Counted from the stretch's first letter, positions 17,113-26,647 are shown. The stretch is 64,000 bases of DNA from Crassaminicella indica (GCF_019203185.1 NZ_CP078093.1:2205058-2269057), one strand, 5' to 3'. Notes: a model not told the origin generated them from the letters alone. Translations and numbers: made by a program.

Positions 17113-17595
17113 ATGAAAAAGACTTTGCTGTTTTTTTTAATACTTATTACAATAATAATATATGCAAAGGGAAGCTTTGTAGATGCAAATCCAGCAACTA
17201 AAAAAGATATAAACTATGAAAAGGAACGAGCGATGATAGAAGAGCTTTTTAGAGAAAGATCTAAATTATGGAATGATATTTATGAAAGAAGTATGGAGAT
17301 TGATGAATGGACTAAAGAGCTAAAAAATATTGTTGTAGAGCCTTTGTTATCTTTTGATGCTGAAGCTTTTAGACAAGCTTGTGAATATCCTACAGATATG
17401 GATAAGGTATTAGACCTAAGAATTGTTAACATAGAAGATGTAGCTTATGGTAGAGATTCTATGCAGGCAAAAATAAAGATTCATTGGGAAATGGAAGGGC
17501 TTTCATCTAAATATCAGGAAGAAATTAATTATATAGTAGAGCTTAAAAAAGAAAATAAAAAATGGAAGCTTTGTGATTATAATATATATCAGTAG
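17113..17595 (+). CDS. secreted protein of unknown function
   Basis: A 160-residue protein with a clear signal peptide: MKK, a hydrophobic core LLFFLILITIIIYA, then a likely cleavage near SFVDA. The mature part is charged and helical (EELFRERSKLWNDIYERS) with a strand-rich end (AKIKIHWEMEGL, NYIVELKKENKKWKLCDY) that resembles small NTF2-like or nuclear-transport-type folds; I do not recognise a named family. The third codon ATG is chosen because GGGGG lies about 8 bases before it. It has its own promoter and terminator. Confidence 0.6.
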   Translation: MKKTLLFFLILITIIIYAKGSFVDANPATKKDINYEKERAMIEELFRERSKLWNDIYERSMEIDEWTKELKNIVVEPLLSFDAEAFRQACEYPTDMDKVLDLRIVNIEDVAYGRDSMQAKIKIHWEMEGLSSKYQEEINYIVELKKENKKWKLCDYNIYQ

Positions 17596-17632
17596 CTGTC
17601 TAGCTTTATAGTAGACAGTTTATTTTTTATAA
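17596..17632 (+). terminator. rho-independent terminator
   Basis: CTGTCTA (17596-17602) pairs with TAGACAG (17612-17618), then TTTATTTTTT follows. Confidence 0.8.
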
Positions 17633-17774
17633 AATAGGATAATTTTGCTGTTTACTATAAAATAAGAAGGAATATAATTATTTATGAAGAAATAATTTCA
17701 TGTAGAGCATATGTCAAACTGTGTCGTTTTATAAAAATATGTTATTTTTTAATATCAATGACTAGAGGTGTATT

Positions 17775-18938
17775 ATGTACAAGCCAGCTTTAAGCGCTAA
17801 AAAAATGAATGAAATCATTAAAAATACAATTGATGTAATAGAAAAAGGGAAAAATGAAATTTTTGAAATAGCTGAAAGTGCTAGAAATGAGTGCAAAAAC
17901 CTTGAAAAGGAATTGCAAAATATAAAAGTGAAAGCTGCTCGTATTATAAATGAAGTTGATGAATTAGAAATTCTTGAAAAAAGAAGCAGGGTCAGACTAG
18001 CTCTTGTAAGCAAGAATTTTAAAGAGTTTACAGAAGATGATATTAAAGCAGCTTATGAGGATGCGAATGCTTTAAAGGTTAAGATTTTGTTAAAAAGACA
18101 AGAAGAAAAGGATTTGATCAAACAAAGGTCTGATTTAGAGAAAAGATTAAAAGCTTCCTATGAAGTTGTAAAAAAAGCTGAAAAATTGGTTTCCCAGGTT
18201 GGTGTAGCTATGGGGTATTTGAGTGGAAATTTAAAAGAATTATCAGAACAATTAGAAGATATACAACAAAAAGAAGCAGTAGGGATCAAAGTGATTAAAG
18301 CACAAGAAGAAGAAAGACAGAGAGTTGCTAGAGAGATTCATGATGGACCTGCTCAGTCTATGGCCAATGTGGTTATCAAAGCGGAAATTTGTGAAAAGCT
18401 ATTTGACAGGGATATGACAAGAGCAAAACATGAGCTCACAGAGCTGAAAAATATCGTTCGGGGCTGTTTAAAAGATGTAAGAAAGATTATATATGATTTA
18501 AGACCTATGTCTTTAGATGATTTAGGTTTAATACCAACCTTGCAAAGATTTATTATGAATTTTGAAGAGGAAACAAGAGTAAATGTAGATTTTTCTGTAA
18601 ATATAGAAAATGAAGTTATAGACTCGATTACTCAGCTATCGGTATTTCGAATTATACAAGAATCTTTGAACAATATCAGAAAGTATGCAAAAGCTTCTAC
18701 AGTTGTCATAAAATTAGAAGTGATTCACAGACGGATTAATTTATTAATTATTGACGATGGCATTGGCTTTGATGTCAAATGTAAATTAAGTGCAAATAAA
18801 CGCGAAAGTGGTTTTGGCTTGTTCATTATGAAGGAAAGAGTAGAACTACTAAAAGGAAAGATAAATATTAAAAGCGATATTGGAGAAGGAACAAGAATAA
18901 AAGTGATAATTCCTTTAAAAAAGATGGAGGGACAATAG
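17775..18938 (+). CDS. degS: DegS-type cytoplasmic sensor histidine kinase
   Basis: The 387-residue protein has no membrane span. The first 185 residues are a long coiled coil, typical of DegS. The HisKA_3 box QRVAREIHDGPAQ carries H189, followed by VRKIIYDLRPMSLDDLGL and a HATPase domain with NIRKYAKA and IDDGIGFD. DegS phosphorylates DegU and controls exoenzymes, motility and multicellular behaviour in Bacillus. The stop is 2 bases before the response regulator gene, so the pair is co-transcribed and translationally coupled. Confidence 0.92.
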   Translation: MYKPALSAKKMNEIIKNTIDVIEKGKNEIFEIAESARNECKNLEKELQNIKVKAARIINEVDELEILEKRSRVRLALVSKNFKEFTEDDIKAAYEDANALKVKILLKRQEEKDLIKQRSDLEKRLKASYEVVKKAEKLVSQVGVAMGYLSGNLKELSEQLEDIQQKEAVGIKVIKAQEEERQRVAREIHDGPAQSMANVVIKAEICEKLFDRDMTRAKHELTELKNIVRGCLKDVRKIIYDLRPMSLDDLGLIPTLQRFIMNFEEETRVNVDFSVNIENEVIDSITQLSVFRIIQESLNNIRKYAKASTVVIKLEVIHRRINLLIIDDGIGFDVKCKLSANKRESGFGLFIMKERVELLKGKINIKSDIGEGTRIKVIIPLKKMEGQ

Positions 18939-18940
18939 AA

Positions 18941-19594
18941 ATGGATACGAAAATTAAAGTTTTAATAGCAGACGATCATGCACTAATGAGACAAGGGCTT
19001 AAGCAAATTATAGAGTTAGAGGAAGATATTGAAGTAGTAGCTTTAGCTGTTGATGGAGAAGATACTATTAAAAAATCTCAACAGTATAAACCAGATGTTA
19101 TATTATTAGATATTAATATGCCTAATATGAATGGCATACAAGCATTAAGAAGACTGAAGGATATGGGAACTGATTCGAAAATTATTATGTTAACTATTCA
19201 TGATGATAGAGAATATCTATTTGAAACAATGAATATTGGTGCATCTGGATATGTACTAAAGGATGCTGAATCTGCTAGCCTTGTAAAAGCTATTAGAGAT
19301 GTATGTACGGGTCATTCATATATTCATCCATCTCTTGCTTTAGAATTGGTTAAATCATATAATAAAAAGGACAAAGAGGAGCATACATATAAAAAGGATA
19401 AACTAACAAGAAGAGAATATGAAGTATTAACTTTAATTGCAGAAGGAAAAAATAATAGGGAGATTGCAGAAGATTTATTTATTAGTGAAAAAACAGTTAA
19501 AAATCATGTATCAAATATATTTAAGAAGATTGATGTTAGTGATAGAACGCAGGCTGCAATTTATGCATATAAGCATAACATTAAAAAAATATAA
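18941..19594 (+). CDS. degU: DegU-type response regulator (NarL family)
   Basis: The 217-residue protein has a receiver with LIADDH, phospho-acceptor D57 in LLLDINMP and a lysine in YVLKDAES, then a LuxR-type HTH (LTRREYEVLTLIAEGKNNREIAEDL, SEKTVKNHVSNIFKK). It is the partner of DegS directly upstream; its ribosome site GGAGG lies inside the degS 3' end. Target genes are not shown here, but the secreted protein gene upstream and the M18 peptidase downstream are neighbours. Confidence 0.93.
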   Translation: MDTKIKVLIADDHALMRQGLKQIIELEEDIEVVALAVDGEDTIKKSQQYKPDVILLDINMPNMNGIQALRRLKDMGTDSKIIMLTIHDDREYLFETMNIGASGYVLKDAESASLVKAIRDVCTGHSYIHPSLALELVKSYNKKDKEEHTYKKDKLTRREYEVLTLIAEGKNNREIAEDLFISEKTVKNHVSNIFKKIDVSDRTQAAIYAYKHNIKKI

Positions 19595-19655
19595 TGATAA
19601 ACATAGTTTTTATGATTATGGCAAATAATAAGAAGAATATTAAGGAGGGAGTATT

Positions 19656-21065
19656 TTGGTAGAGAAAAAAGATGTATTAAGCTTTGAATTTAAAAATGGG
19701 TGGGAACAAATTGATCAAGCACAGCAAAAAGAGGTATTTAAGTTAAGTGAAGAATATAAAACTTTCTTAGATAAAGGAAAGACAGAAAGAGAATGTGTAG
19801 ATGAAATAATAAAGCAAGCTGAAAAAAATGGATATAAAAATATAGAAGATTTTATAGATGGGAAGGAAGTATTAAAAGCAGGGGCAAAAATTTATACGAA
19901 CAATAAGGGAAAAGCTGTAGCATTATTTATTATAGGAGAACAGGCTTTAGAAAAAGGGATGCATATTGTAGGGGGGCATATAGACTCTCCAAGACTTGAT
20001 TTAAAGCCTTTCCCATTATATGAAGATGGAGGATTAGCTTTACTTAAAACACATTATTATGGAGGAATAAAAAAATATCAGTGGACAACTATTCCTTTAG
20101 CGTTACATGGAGTTGTCATCAATAAAAACGGAGAAAAAATAAATATCGTCATAGGTGAAGATGATAATGATCCAGTATTTTTTATTACTGATTTATTACC
20201 TCATTTAGCTAAGAAGCAAAATGAAAAGAAACTCAATGAAGGGATATCTGGAGAAGGACTAAATATATTAATTGGAAGTATTCCTTGTGATGATGCAGAA
20301 ATTAAAGAAAGGGTAAAATATAATATTTTAAAACTGTTGAATGAAAAATATGGGATAGAAGAAGAAGATTTTTTAACTGCTGAAATTGAGATCGTTCCTG
20401 CGAGTAAAGCAAAAGATGTTGGATTAGATAGAAGCTTAGTAGGAGCTTATGGACAAGATGATAGAGTTTGTTCGTATACAGCGATGAAAGCCATCTTTGA
20501 CATTAAGCAGCCTAAAAAAACAGCAGCAGTTTTATTAGTAGATAAAGAAGAAATAGGAAGTATGGGAAATACAGGAATGCAGTCTAGGTTTTTTGAAAAT
20601 GCTGTAGCAGAGTTAGTTGCCATACAAAATAAGGACTTTAATTATTTGAAGGTGAGAAGAGCATTAGCTAACTCAAAGGTTTTATCTGCAGATGTTGGTG
20701 CGGCCTTTGACCCTAATTTTCCTGATGTATTGGATAAAAGAAATGCAGCTTTCATTGGAAAAGGTGTATTGGTATCTAAGTATACTGGTGCGAGAGGAAA
20801 GTCAGGCTGCAATGATGCAAATGCGGAATTTTTAGGTGAGTTAAGAAAAATATTCAGGAATGATCATGTATTATGGCAAATTGGAGAGTTGGGAAAGGTT
20901 GACCAAGGAGGAGGAGGAACTATTGCTTACATATTAGCTAATTATGGAGCTGAAGTTGTTGATTGCGGTGTACCAATCCTTTCTATGCATGCACCTATAG
21001 AAATAGCAAGTAAAATGGATATTTATATGGCTTATAAAGCGTACAAAGCTTTTTTAAAGGCATAA
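19656..21065 (+). CDS. M18 family aminopeptidase
   Basis: A 469-residue metalloaminopeptidase of family M18. Probable metal-binding stretches are GGHIDSPRLD, YGQDDRVCSYTA, DKEEIGSMGNTG and the C-terminal LSMHAPIEIAS. These enzymes release N-terminal residues from peptides in the cytoplasm, often favouring acidic residues. The start is TTG at 19656 behind TAAGGAGGGA. An IS1182-type element has inserted in its terminator, but the terminator was duplicated, so a copy still follows the stop directly. Confidence 0.92.
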   Translation: MVEKKDVLSFEFKNGWEQIDQAQQKEVFKLSEEYKTFLDKGKTERECVDEIIKQAEKNGYKNIEDFIDGKEVLKAGAKIYTNNKGKAVALFIIGEQALEKGMHIVGGHIDSPRLDLKPFPLYEDGGLALLKTHYYGGIKKYQWTTIPLALHGVVINKNGEKINIVIGEDDNDPVFFITDLLPHLAKKQNEKKLNEGISGEGLNILIGSIPCDDAEIKERVKYNILKLLNEKYGIEEEDFLTAEIEIVPASKAKDVGLDRSLVGAYGQDDRVCSYTAMKAIFDIKQPKKTAAVLLVDKEEIGSMGNTGMQSRFFENAVAELVAIQNKDFNYLKVRRALANSKVLSADVGAAFDPNFPDVLDKRNAAFIGKGVLVSKYTGARGKSGCNDANAEFLGELRKIFRNDHVLWQIGELGKVDQGGGGTIAYILANYGAEVVDCGVPILSMHAPIEIASKMDIYMAYKAYKAFLKA

Positions 21066-21070
21066 AAATA

Positions 21071-21091
21071 AATCGGGTTTTATACCCGATT
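21071..21091 (+). terminator. aminopeptidase terminator, left copy of a 21-bp target duplication
   Basis: AATCGGG, a 7-base loop TTTTATA and CCCGATT make a perfect hairpin. The identical 21 bases recur at 22663-22683, at the other end of the IS. The left copy lost its T-tract to the IS. Confidence 0.85.
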
Positions 21092-21109
21092 CAGACTGTT
21101 GACAAAGTA

Positions 21110-21156
21110 TAAAAAAGCGAGAATTCTTTTTTTTCAAAAAGGATTTTCGCTTTTTA
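21110..21156 (+). terminator. hairpin in the left end of the IS
   Basis: AAAAAGCGAGAATTCTTTTT faces a near-complement ending in TTTTCGCTTTTT, giving about 18 of 20 paired positions and a following T-run. It would shield the transposase from outside transcription. Confidence 0.6.
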
Positions 21157-21203
21157 TGTAGAATAAATATATATAGAATAATTTCCCGAAGGGACTGATT
21201 GTA

Positions 21204-21803
21204 TTGTTAACTAAGAATAATGGATACCAAAATAGAATTGAAACTGTTATGATTGAGAACCTAGTTTCTGAAGATCATTTGCTTAGAAAAATCAATAAAT
21301 ATATTAACTTTTCATTTATATATGATTTAGTAGAAGATAAGTATTGTTTAGATAATGGAAGACCATCTATTGATCCAGTTGTTTTATTTAAGATGATGTT
21401 TATTGGATATCTTTATGGTATTCGCTCCGAAAGGAGATTAATGGAAGAAATCAAATATAATATTGCTTATAGATGGTTTTTAGGTTATGGAATTACTGAT
21501 GAGATTCCTCATCATTCTACTATTAGTCAAAATAGAAGACGTAGATTTACAGGTACTGATATATTTGAAAAAATTTTTTCAAATATAGTGAAACAAGCAA
21601 TAGATAATAATTTGGTATTGGGTAAAATACTATACACTGATTCTACTCATCTTAAAGCTAATGCTAATAAAAATAAGTATGAAGAAAAATATATTAAAGT
21701 TGAAGTAAAAGAATATGTTGATGATTTAGAAAATGCAATTAATGAAGATAGAATAAATCATGGTAAAAAACCTCTAAAAAAAAAGAACATGAGCCAGAAA
21801 TAA
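21204..21803 (+). CDS. IS1182 transposase, N-terminal part (frame 1)
   Basis: The 199-residue frame begins at TTG behind GAAGGGA. It has the IS1182 N-terminal domain ([49 protein letters not shown]) and the first catalytic Asp in [15 protein letters not shown]. The frame breaks at 21777-21785, where nine A bases precede G. The rest of the transposase continues in the -1 frame. Either one A was lost or the A_AAA_AAG heptamer directs -1 frameshifting. Confidence 0.8.
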   Translation: MLTKNNGYQNRIETVMIENLVSEDHLLRKINKYINFSFIYDLVEDKYCLDNGRPSIDPVVLFKMMFIGYLYGIRSERRLMEEIKYNIAYRWFLGYGITDEIPHHSTISQNRRRRFTGTDIFEKIFSNIVKQAIDNNLVLGKILYTDSTHLKANANKNKYEEKYIKVEVKEYVDDLENAINEDRINHGKKPLKKKNMSQK

Positions 21804-22663
21804 AGAGAATTAAATCTAGCATTACAGATCCTGACAGTGGTTTTATGCATAGAGATAGAAAACCCAAAGGTTTCTTCTATCTAGAACACAGAACGGTGGA
21901 TGCAGAGAATAACATTATTACAGGTGTTAATGTTACTCCTGGTAATATTAATGATGCAACACCTTATCTTCAAATATTAGATGAACAAATTGAAAAATAT
22001 GGTTTTGAGGTGAAATTTGTAGGACTTGATGCTGGATATTTTACTGCTCCAATTTGTAAAGGTTTAAATGATAGAAATATACAGGGTGCTATAGGTTACA
22101 GACTTGGACCACATAAAAAAGGAAAGTTTACAAAAAATAGATTTCAATATGTTGATGAATGGGATGTTATAATGTGCCCAAATCTTTATCCAATGCATTA
22201 TAAAACTACTACCCGTCAGGGTTATAGGGAATATATCAGTGATAAAAATAATTGCTCTGAGTGTCCATATAAAGAAAAATGCTTATATGATGGTAATGAA
22301 ACTAGAACAATTAGACTCCATGTATGGGAAAAATATAAAGATAAAGTTAAAAGGTTTACTATGTACGATCAGTTAGGGAAGCGGATTTACAAGAGAAGAA
22401 AAGAAACCGTTGAGCGAAGCTTTGCAGATGCTAAACAACTGCATGGGCTTCGCTATGCCCGCTTTCGCGGAATTGAGAAAGTCAAAGAACAATGTCTTAT
22501 GACAGCAGCAGTACAAAATATGAAAAAGATAGCGATGATACTATCATCTCTATCTTTTAATTCTTTTTTGAATGATTATTCTCATAAAATATTAAGCTAC
22601 GCTTATTTTATATTTAAAAAAGACAAACCACTGAAATTTTTCAATGGTTTGTCAGCAACCTGA
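21785..22663 (+). CDS. IS1182 transposase, C-terminal part (-1 frame)
   Basis: This is the second part of the transposase, read one base back from the first frame; the first ATG in it is at 21845. It carries the second catalytic Asp in [13 protein letters not shown], a zinc-like cluster [10 protein letters not shown] and the catalytic Glu in [24 protein letters not shown]. With the first part it makes about 485 residues, a normal IS1182 length, and all DDE residues are kept. The TGA stop lies at the terminal repeat. Confidence 0.8.
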   Translation, partial: EHEPEIKRIKSSITDPDSGFMHRDRKPKGFFYLEHRTVDAENNIITGVNVTPGNINDATPYLQILDEQIEKYGFEVKFVGLDAGYFTAPICKGLNDRNIQGAIGYRLGPHKKGKFTKNRFQYVDEWDVIMCPNLYPMHYKTTTRQGYREYISDKNNCSECPYKEKCLYDGNETRTIRLHVWEKYKDKVKRFTMYDQLGKRIYKRRKETVERSFADAKQLHGLRYARFRGIEKVKEQCLMTAAVQNMKKIAMILSSLSFNSFLNDYSHKILSYAYFIFKKDKPLKFFNGLSAT

Positions 22664-22683
22664 ATCGGGTTTTATACCCGATT
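22663..22683 (+). terminator. aminopeptidase terminator, right copy of the target duplication
   Basis: Identical to 21071-21091 and followed by ATTTTTTAT, so this copy keeps the original T-tract. It now terminates the transposase transcript and also faces the converging LysR gene. Confidence 0.85.
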
Positions 22684-22688
22684 ATTTT

Positions 22689-23588
22689 TTATAAATTATT
22701 TTGATTTTTCAGCATAAAGCTTTTAAAGGTTTGTGCTAAAGGAGATAAAATTCTAGGTTCATGATAAACAAAATAAAACTTTCTTGTTGTATCAATGTCT
22801 TCTAATACTAATTTTTTAATTATATTGTATTTTATTTCATTTTCTATAGCAAATTCAGAAATCATTGTAATGCCCAGACCGTTTTTTACACATTGCTTAA
22901 TTGCTTCAGTGTTTTCTATGCAGGCGACTATTTGTAATTGTTCTAAAGATATGTTATTGGAATGAAGGATTTGTTCAAACATTTTTCTTGTTCCTGAACC
23001 TTTTTCTCTTAAAATAATTTTTTCTTTAAGTAAAAAATCTATAGATATTTTATCTAATGATCTATACTTTTTAGTATTGGGAGCAATGATTACGAGCTTG
23101 TCCTCTAAAACATCAATGTAATGCAAGCGTTTTGTATTGTCCTTTGCCCCTACAAAACCAAAATCTATCCTGCCATTCAAAATACCGTCTACTACTTGCT
23201 GTGAATCATAATGAAGAAGGTTATATTGAACATTTGGATAAATTTTATTGAATGCACTGAGTAAAGGAGGAAGAATATACTGCTCAGGGATTGTACTACA
23301 AGCGATTTCTAAAGTTCCTTCAATTTTGTCTTTGAATGCTTCTAAAGAAAATAATGCTTGTTCCCTTTTATTAATGATTTCTACTGCATGACGAAATAGA
23401 ATTTCTCCAGCTTTTGTTAAGGTTACCTTTTTATTTGACCGATTAATTAGTATAGTGCTTAATTCATTTTCGAGATTTTGGATGTGATTGCTAATGGTTG
23501 GTTGTGTTAAAAAAAGATAATCCGCAGCTTTTGAAAAGCTTTTTAGTCGTGCAATAGCTATAAAAGTTTCTAGTTGTCGAAAATCCAT
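22689..23588 (-). CDS. LysR-family transcriptional regulator
   Basis: A 299-residue LysR protein: an N-terminal winged HTH (LETFIAIARLKSFSKAADYLFLTQPTISNHIQNLE) and a type 2 periplasmic-binding-like effector domain (LEIACSTIPEQYILPPLLSAF). The pattern is closest to the CysL/YwfK group, but this does not fix the ligand. GGAGGG precedes the ATG on the minus strand. It is divergent from the AlbA_2/ATPase gene, with about 170 bases between them; LysR proteins often control the divergent gene. Confidence 0.9.
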   Translation of the reverse strand: MDFRQLETFIAIARLKSFSKAADYLFLTQPTISNHIQNLENELSTILINRSNKKVTLTKAGEILFRHAVEIINKREQALFSLEAFKDKIEGTLEIACSTIPEQYILPPLLSAFNKIYPNVQYNLLHYDSQQVVDGILNGRIDFGFVGAKDNTKRLHYIDVLEDKLVIIAPNTKKYRSLDKISIDFLLKEKIILREKGSGTRKMFEQILHSNNISLEQLQIVACIENTEAIKQCVKNGLGITMISEFAIENEIKYNIIKKLVLEDIDTTRKFYFVYHEPRILSPLAQTFKSFMLKNQNNL

Positions 23589-23760
23589 ACTATTCCCTCC
23601 AAGAAAACCTTTCTTTAATTAATAGTACCATTTACTAGAAGAATTATCAAATACTAGTTTTTTTATCGAATAGCGTTTAAAATAAATAGTGAAGCAATAG
23701 CATAGATATAATATAAAAATGTATAAAAGGTAAATTTGCCATTGTGAAAGGAATGGTTAA

Positions 23761-24942
23761 ATGAATCTTCAAAAATTGAAAATATTAATAAAGCAGAAGG
23801 AAGGAATGAAGCTTGACTTTAAAGAAAGCTTGCATCTTAATACTGAAACAGAGAAAAAAGAATTTGCAAAAGATGTTATGGCTATTGCCAATAGTATAGG
23901 AGGAAGAGGTTATTTAATTATTGGTGTAAAAGATAAAGAAAAAAAAATAATAGGAATTAAACCAGAAGACTTTCAAGAAGAACGTCTACAGCAGATTATA
24001 AGTCATAGATGCGATCCACCAGTGAATATAAGAGTAGAGTGTATAAAATATAAGGAAAGATATATTGGTGTGATTACTATTTTTAAAAGTTTTCAAAGAC
24101 CACATCAAATGAGACAAACAGGAGCATTTTATGTAAGAAGAGGATCAACTACTGATATTGCAAGAAGAGATGAAATAGCAAGAATGTTTCAAGAAGTAGG
24201 ATTAATCAATAATGAATTAATCCCATTATATAATTTAGATGCAAGTGTATTAAATCAAGCATTAATAAATCAATATTTAAAGAAAATGGGTATATTTCCT
24301 AATGAAAAAATGACAATGCATACATGGAACAATTTGGGGATTATTCATTTTGATAGTGAAAGAAATAGATTTTGCCCAACAATTGGAGGACTTTTATTGT
24401 TTTGCAATAAACCTCAAGCATATTTACCTTATGTTTCTGTAAAAATTATTACATTTAAAAAAGATAAAAAACAGACTCATGTAATAGATGGAAATATTCT
24501 TGAAATGTTAAATAGATGTAGGAAGTTTATTTGTACATATTTAAAAAATATAGATTATCCAAAGGAAGCAATATTTGAGGCTATTGCAAATGCAGTGCTA
24601 CATAGAGATTATATGGATATATTAAGAGATGTTGTGGTGCTTATAGGAGATCATAAGGTCGAGATTAGTAATCCTGGAACGCTACCAAAGGGAAGCAATA
24701 TTCATACTATTATGAGGGAGAACAATCCTACAAGGAGAAATAATTGGCTTTATCATAGACTTTTATTAATTGATGATCAAAATCAATTTCTAAGAACAGG
24801 TATTGGACTTCAAAAAATAAGCAAGATGTTTAATAATGTTGGAAATGTAAAATTTTTAAATATAGAAAAAAGAAATTTATTTAAAGTGGTTATGCCAGGC
24901 TTGAATAAATTCAATAAAATAAAAAAGCATGGGACTTTTTAA
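23761..24942 (+). CDS. AlbA_2 (Schlafen-like) domain protein with GHKL-type ATPase domain
   Basis: The 393-residue protein starts with an AlbA_2/Schlafen domain (KLDFKESL, AIANSIGGRGYLIIGVKD, GAFYVRRGSTT) and ends with an ATP-binding GHKL-like domain (IFEAIANAVLHRDY, VEISNPGTLPKG, GIGLQKISKMF). Proteins of this build are usually annotated as predicted regulators or helicases and some belong to defence loci. Here it stands alone beside a LysR gene, so a regulatory role is possible. Start: ATG 23761 after GAAAGGAATGG. Confidence 0.8.
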   Translation: MNLQKLKILIKQKEGMKLDFKESLHLNTETEKKEFAKDVMAIANSIGGRGYLIIGVKDKEKKIIGIKPEDFQEERLQQIISHRCDPPVNIRVECIKYKERYIGVITIFKSFQRPHQMRQTGAFYVRRGSTTDIARRDEIARMFQEVGLINNELIPLYNLDASVLNQALINQYLKKMGIFPNEKMTMHTWNNLGIIHFDSERNRFCPTIGGLLLFCNKPQAYLPYVSVKIITFKKDKKQTHVIDGNILEMLNRCRKFICTYLKNIDYPKEAIFEAIANAVLHRDYMDILRDVVVLIGDHKVEISNPGTLPKGSNIHTIMRENNPTRRNNWLYHRLLLIDDQNQFLRTGIGLQKISKMFNNVGNVKFLNIEKRNLFKVVMPGLNKFNKIKKHGTF

Positions 24943-24962
24943 AATAAAGGCCCATGTTTTAG
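24926..24962. terminator. bidirectional terminator
   Basis: GCATGGG with CCCATGT form the base of an imperfect stem extended by CTTT/AAAG. It lies between converging genes and overlaps both 3' ends. Confidence 0.75.
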
Positions 24963-25438
24963 GTATTATATGTTTTATAAGTATGAATAAATTTAGGTTT
25001 TAATGACATAGTCATTTTATGAATATTCATTTTCTTAAAACCATTTTTTTTACATAATTCAATCTGATGATATTCCTTTATATTAAATATGAGTATTTCA
25101 AAGTCTAGATTTTTTACGTGTTGGATTATGGTTTTAAGGATTTTTTTATCTAAGAGATCTTCTCTATATTTTTTAGGGAATATAAAATCGTCAATAATAA
25201 TATAAGGATAAGGATCGTTATTCATATCACAAAAACATAACGTAATATAAATTTCTTTATTAGCTTTATATTGAAACAACCATTTATTATCTGAATTTTT
25301 TGTGATAATTTGACAGGTGAATTTTAAATTGCAAATACGGCTAAAAGTTTTTATCCAATTCATTAATTGGATGGGATCAATTTTTTTATATATAGGAACT
25401 GTTTTTCTTATAGTTTTTATATTATATATATTAATCAT
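24959..25438 (-). CDS. hypothetical protein, possible GNAT fold
   Basis: The 159-residue protein is rich in Ile and Lys. Its second half follows a GNAT-like plan: DDFIFPKKYREDLLDKKILKTIIQHVKNL, then strand FEILIFNI and the ending ELCKKNGFKKMN, which resembles the usual LYEKxGF end of acetyltransferases. No clear acetyl-CoA P-loop (Q/RxxGxG/A) is visible, so the assignment is weak. An ATG is preceded by GGAGGG. It converges with the AlbA_2 gene and shares its terminator. Confidence 0.5.
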   Translation of the reverse strand: MINIYNIKTIRKTVPIYKKIDPIQLMNWIKTFSRICNLKFTCQIITKNSDNKWLFQYKANKEIYITLCFCDMNNDPYPYIIIDDFIFPKKYREDLLDKKILKTIIQHVKNLDFEILIFNIKEYHQIELCKKNGFKKMNIHKMTMSLKPKFIHTYKTYNT

Positions 25439-25546
25439 ACAAATAACCCTCCTAAAAAAATATATGAATAGAGCTTAATTATTATTACTGACAATAATTG
25501 TAGTATAATAAAAATAAAATGATTGTGAATATAAGTAAGAAAGAGG

Positions 25547-25912
25547 GTGAAGGCTATCAAAAGAGGAATTTATGCAAATAGGAATGTTTTAAAATCCATA
25601 TATCAACTATTTAAAAGAATAGGTGCGCTTTATCAATTCATAAAAGATCCTAATGTTGCCATTTATAAAAAGATAATAGTTATATTAGGACTTTTATATA
25701 TTATTAGTCCTATTGATATTATTCCAGAAGCTATTTTAGGATTTGGATTTATAGATGATGCAGTATTGATGCTATATATGATTTCAAAAATATCAGATCA
25801 ATTAGATCAATATATTATAAATAAAGATGAAGATATATCTTTTGATAAAGGAAAAATCGTTGATGGTGTACAATATAAATTTAAAGATGAGGATGAAAAG
25901 CCATCTAAATAG
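25547..25912 (+). CDS. YkvA/DUF1232 family membrane-associated protein
   Basis: The 121-residue protein contains the DUF1232 signature: one hydrophobic segment IIVILGLLYIISPIDIIPEAILG followed by GFIDDAVLMLYM. The conserved SPIDIIPE and DD residues are present. The family's role is unknown. The GTG start at 25547 is close behind AAGAAAGAGG, so the true start could be slightly later. A terminator overlaps its stop. Confidence 0.85.
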   Translation: MKAIKRGIYANRNVLKSIYQLFKRIGALYQFIKDPNVAIYKKIIVILGLLYIISPIDIIPEAILGFGFIDDAVLMLYMISKISDQLDQYIINKDEDISFDKGKIVDGVQYKFKDEDEKPSK

Positions 25913-25922
25913 ATGGTTTTTC
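25897..25922 (+). terminator. rho-independent terminator
   Basis: CCATCT (25901-25906) pairs with AGATGG (25911-25916); flanking A and T runs lengthen the stem and supply the T-tract. Confidence 0.75.
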
Positions 25923-26030
25923 AATTGAATGACAAAAACACGAACATTAATATAGAATTTCAAAAAAATATACACATTATAAGAAATTATGTTATAATAA
26001 TTTTATCAAAAAACAGGAGAGGTGAAGGTT

Positions 26031-26570
26031 TTGAGAGAGGATGTAGCACAAATTCTATTTTCAGAAAAGCAAATTGAAGAGAAAGTAGCTGAATTAGGCA
26101 AACAAATTACACAAGATTACAAAGGAAAAGAATTGGTATTAATAGGTGTACTCAAAGGTGCAAATGTTTTTATGAGCGATTTAATGAGAAAAATAGATAT
26201 TCCAGTTACAATTGATTTTATGGCTGTATCAAGCTATGGATTATCCACAGAAAGTTCAGGTGTTGTAAAAATATTAAAGGATTTAGATCAAAGTATAGAA
26301 GATAAACATGTGCTAATTATAGAAGATATTATTGATACAGGACTTACATTACACTATTTATGTGATAATTTATTATCGAGAAAGCCAAAAAGTTTAAAGA
26401 TATGTACATTATTAGATAAGCCTGAAAGGAGAAAAGTTGAATTAAAGGTTGATTATAAAGGATTCGATATTCCAGATGAATTCATTATTGGATATGGCAT
26501 TGATTATGCAGAAAAATATAGAAATCTACCATATGTAGCAGTATTAAAAAGAGCAGTTTATGAAAAATAA
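26031..26570 (+). CDS. hpt: hypoxanthine phosphoribosyltransferase
   Basis: This purine salvage enzyme joins hypoxanthine or guanine to PRPP. The PRPP-binding signature VLIIEDIIDTGLTL is clear, with GVLKGANVFMSDL upstream and FIIGYGIDYAEKYRNLPYV near the end. At about 179 residues it has the usual length. TTG at 26031 is chosen because AGGAGAGG ends 8 bases before it; the GTG at 26022 overlaps that site. A TATAAT at 25993-25998 supplies a -10 element. Confidence 0.95.
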   Translation: MREDVAQILFSEKQIEEKVAELGKQITQDYKGKELVLIGVLKGANVFMSDLMRKIDIPVTIDFMAVSSYGLSTESSGVVKILKDLDQSIEDKHVLIIEDIIDTGLTLHYLCDNLLSRKPKSLKICTLLDKPERRKVELKVDYKGFDIPDEFIIGYGIDYAEKYRNLPYVAVLKRAVYEK

Positions 26571-26647
26571 TTTTATAAGGAATAAAATAAATCTTTAATT
26601 CCTATACTAATATAGAGAAGGGTATTCATATGTATAGGAGTGATAAG

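Larger units (their letters stand above)
21092..22662 (+). mobile_element. IS1182-type insertion sequence inside a terminator
   Basis: A 1,571-bp element with imperfect terminal inverted repeats: the left end CAGACTGTTGACAAAG resembles the complement of the right end (CAGGTTGCTGACAAAC). It encodes an IS1182-family DDE transposase split between two frames. It is flanked by a 21-bp direct repeat that is exactly the hairpin of the aminopeptidase terminator. Insertion next to or into stem-loops is known for this family. The left end also carries its own hairpin. Confidence 0.88.
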
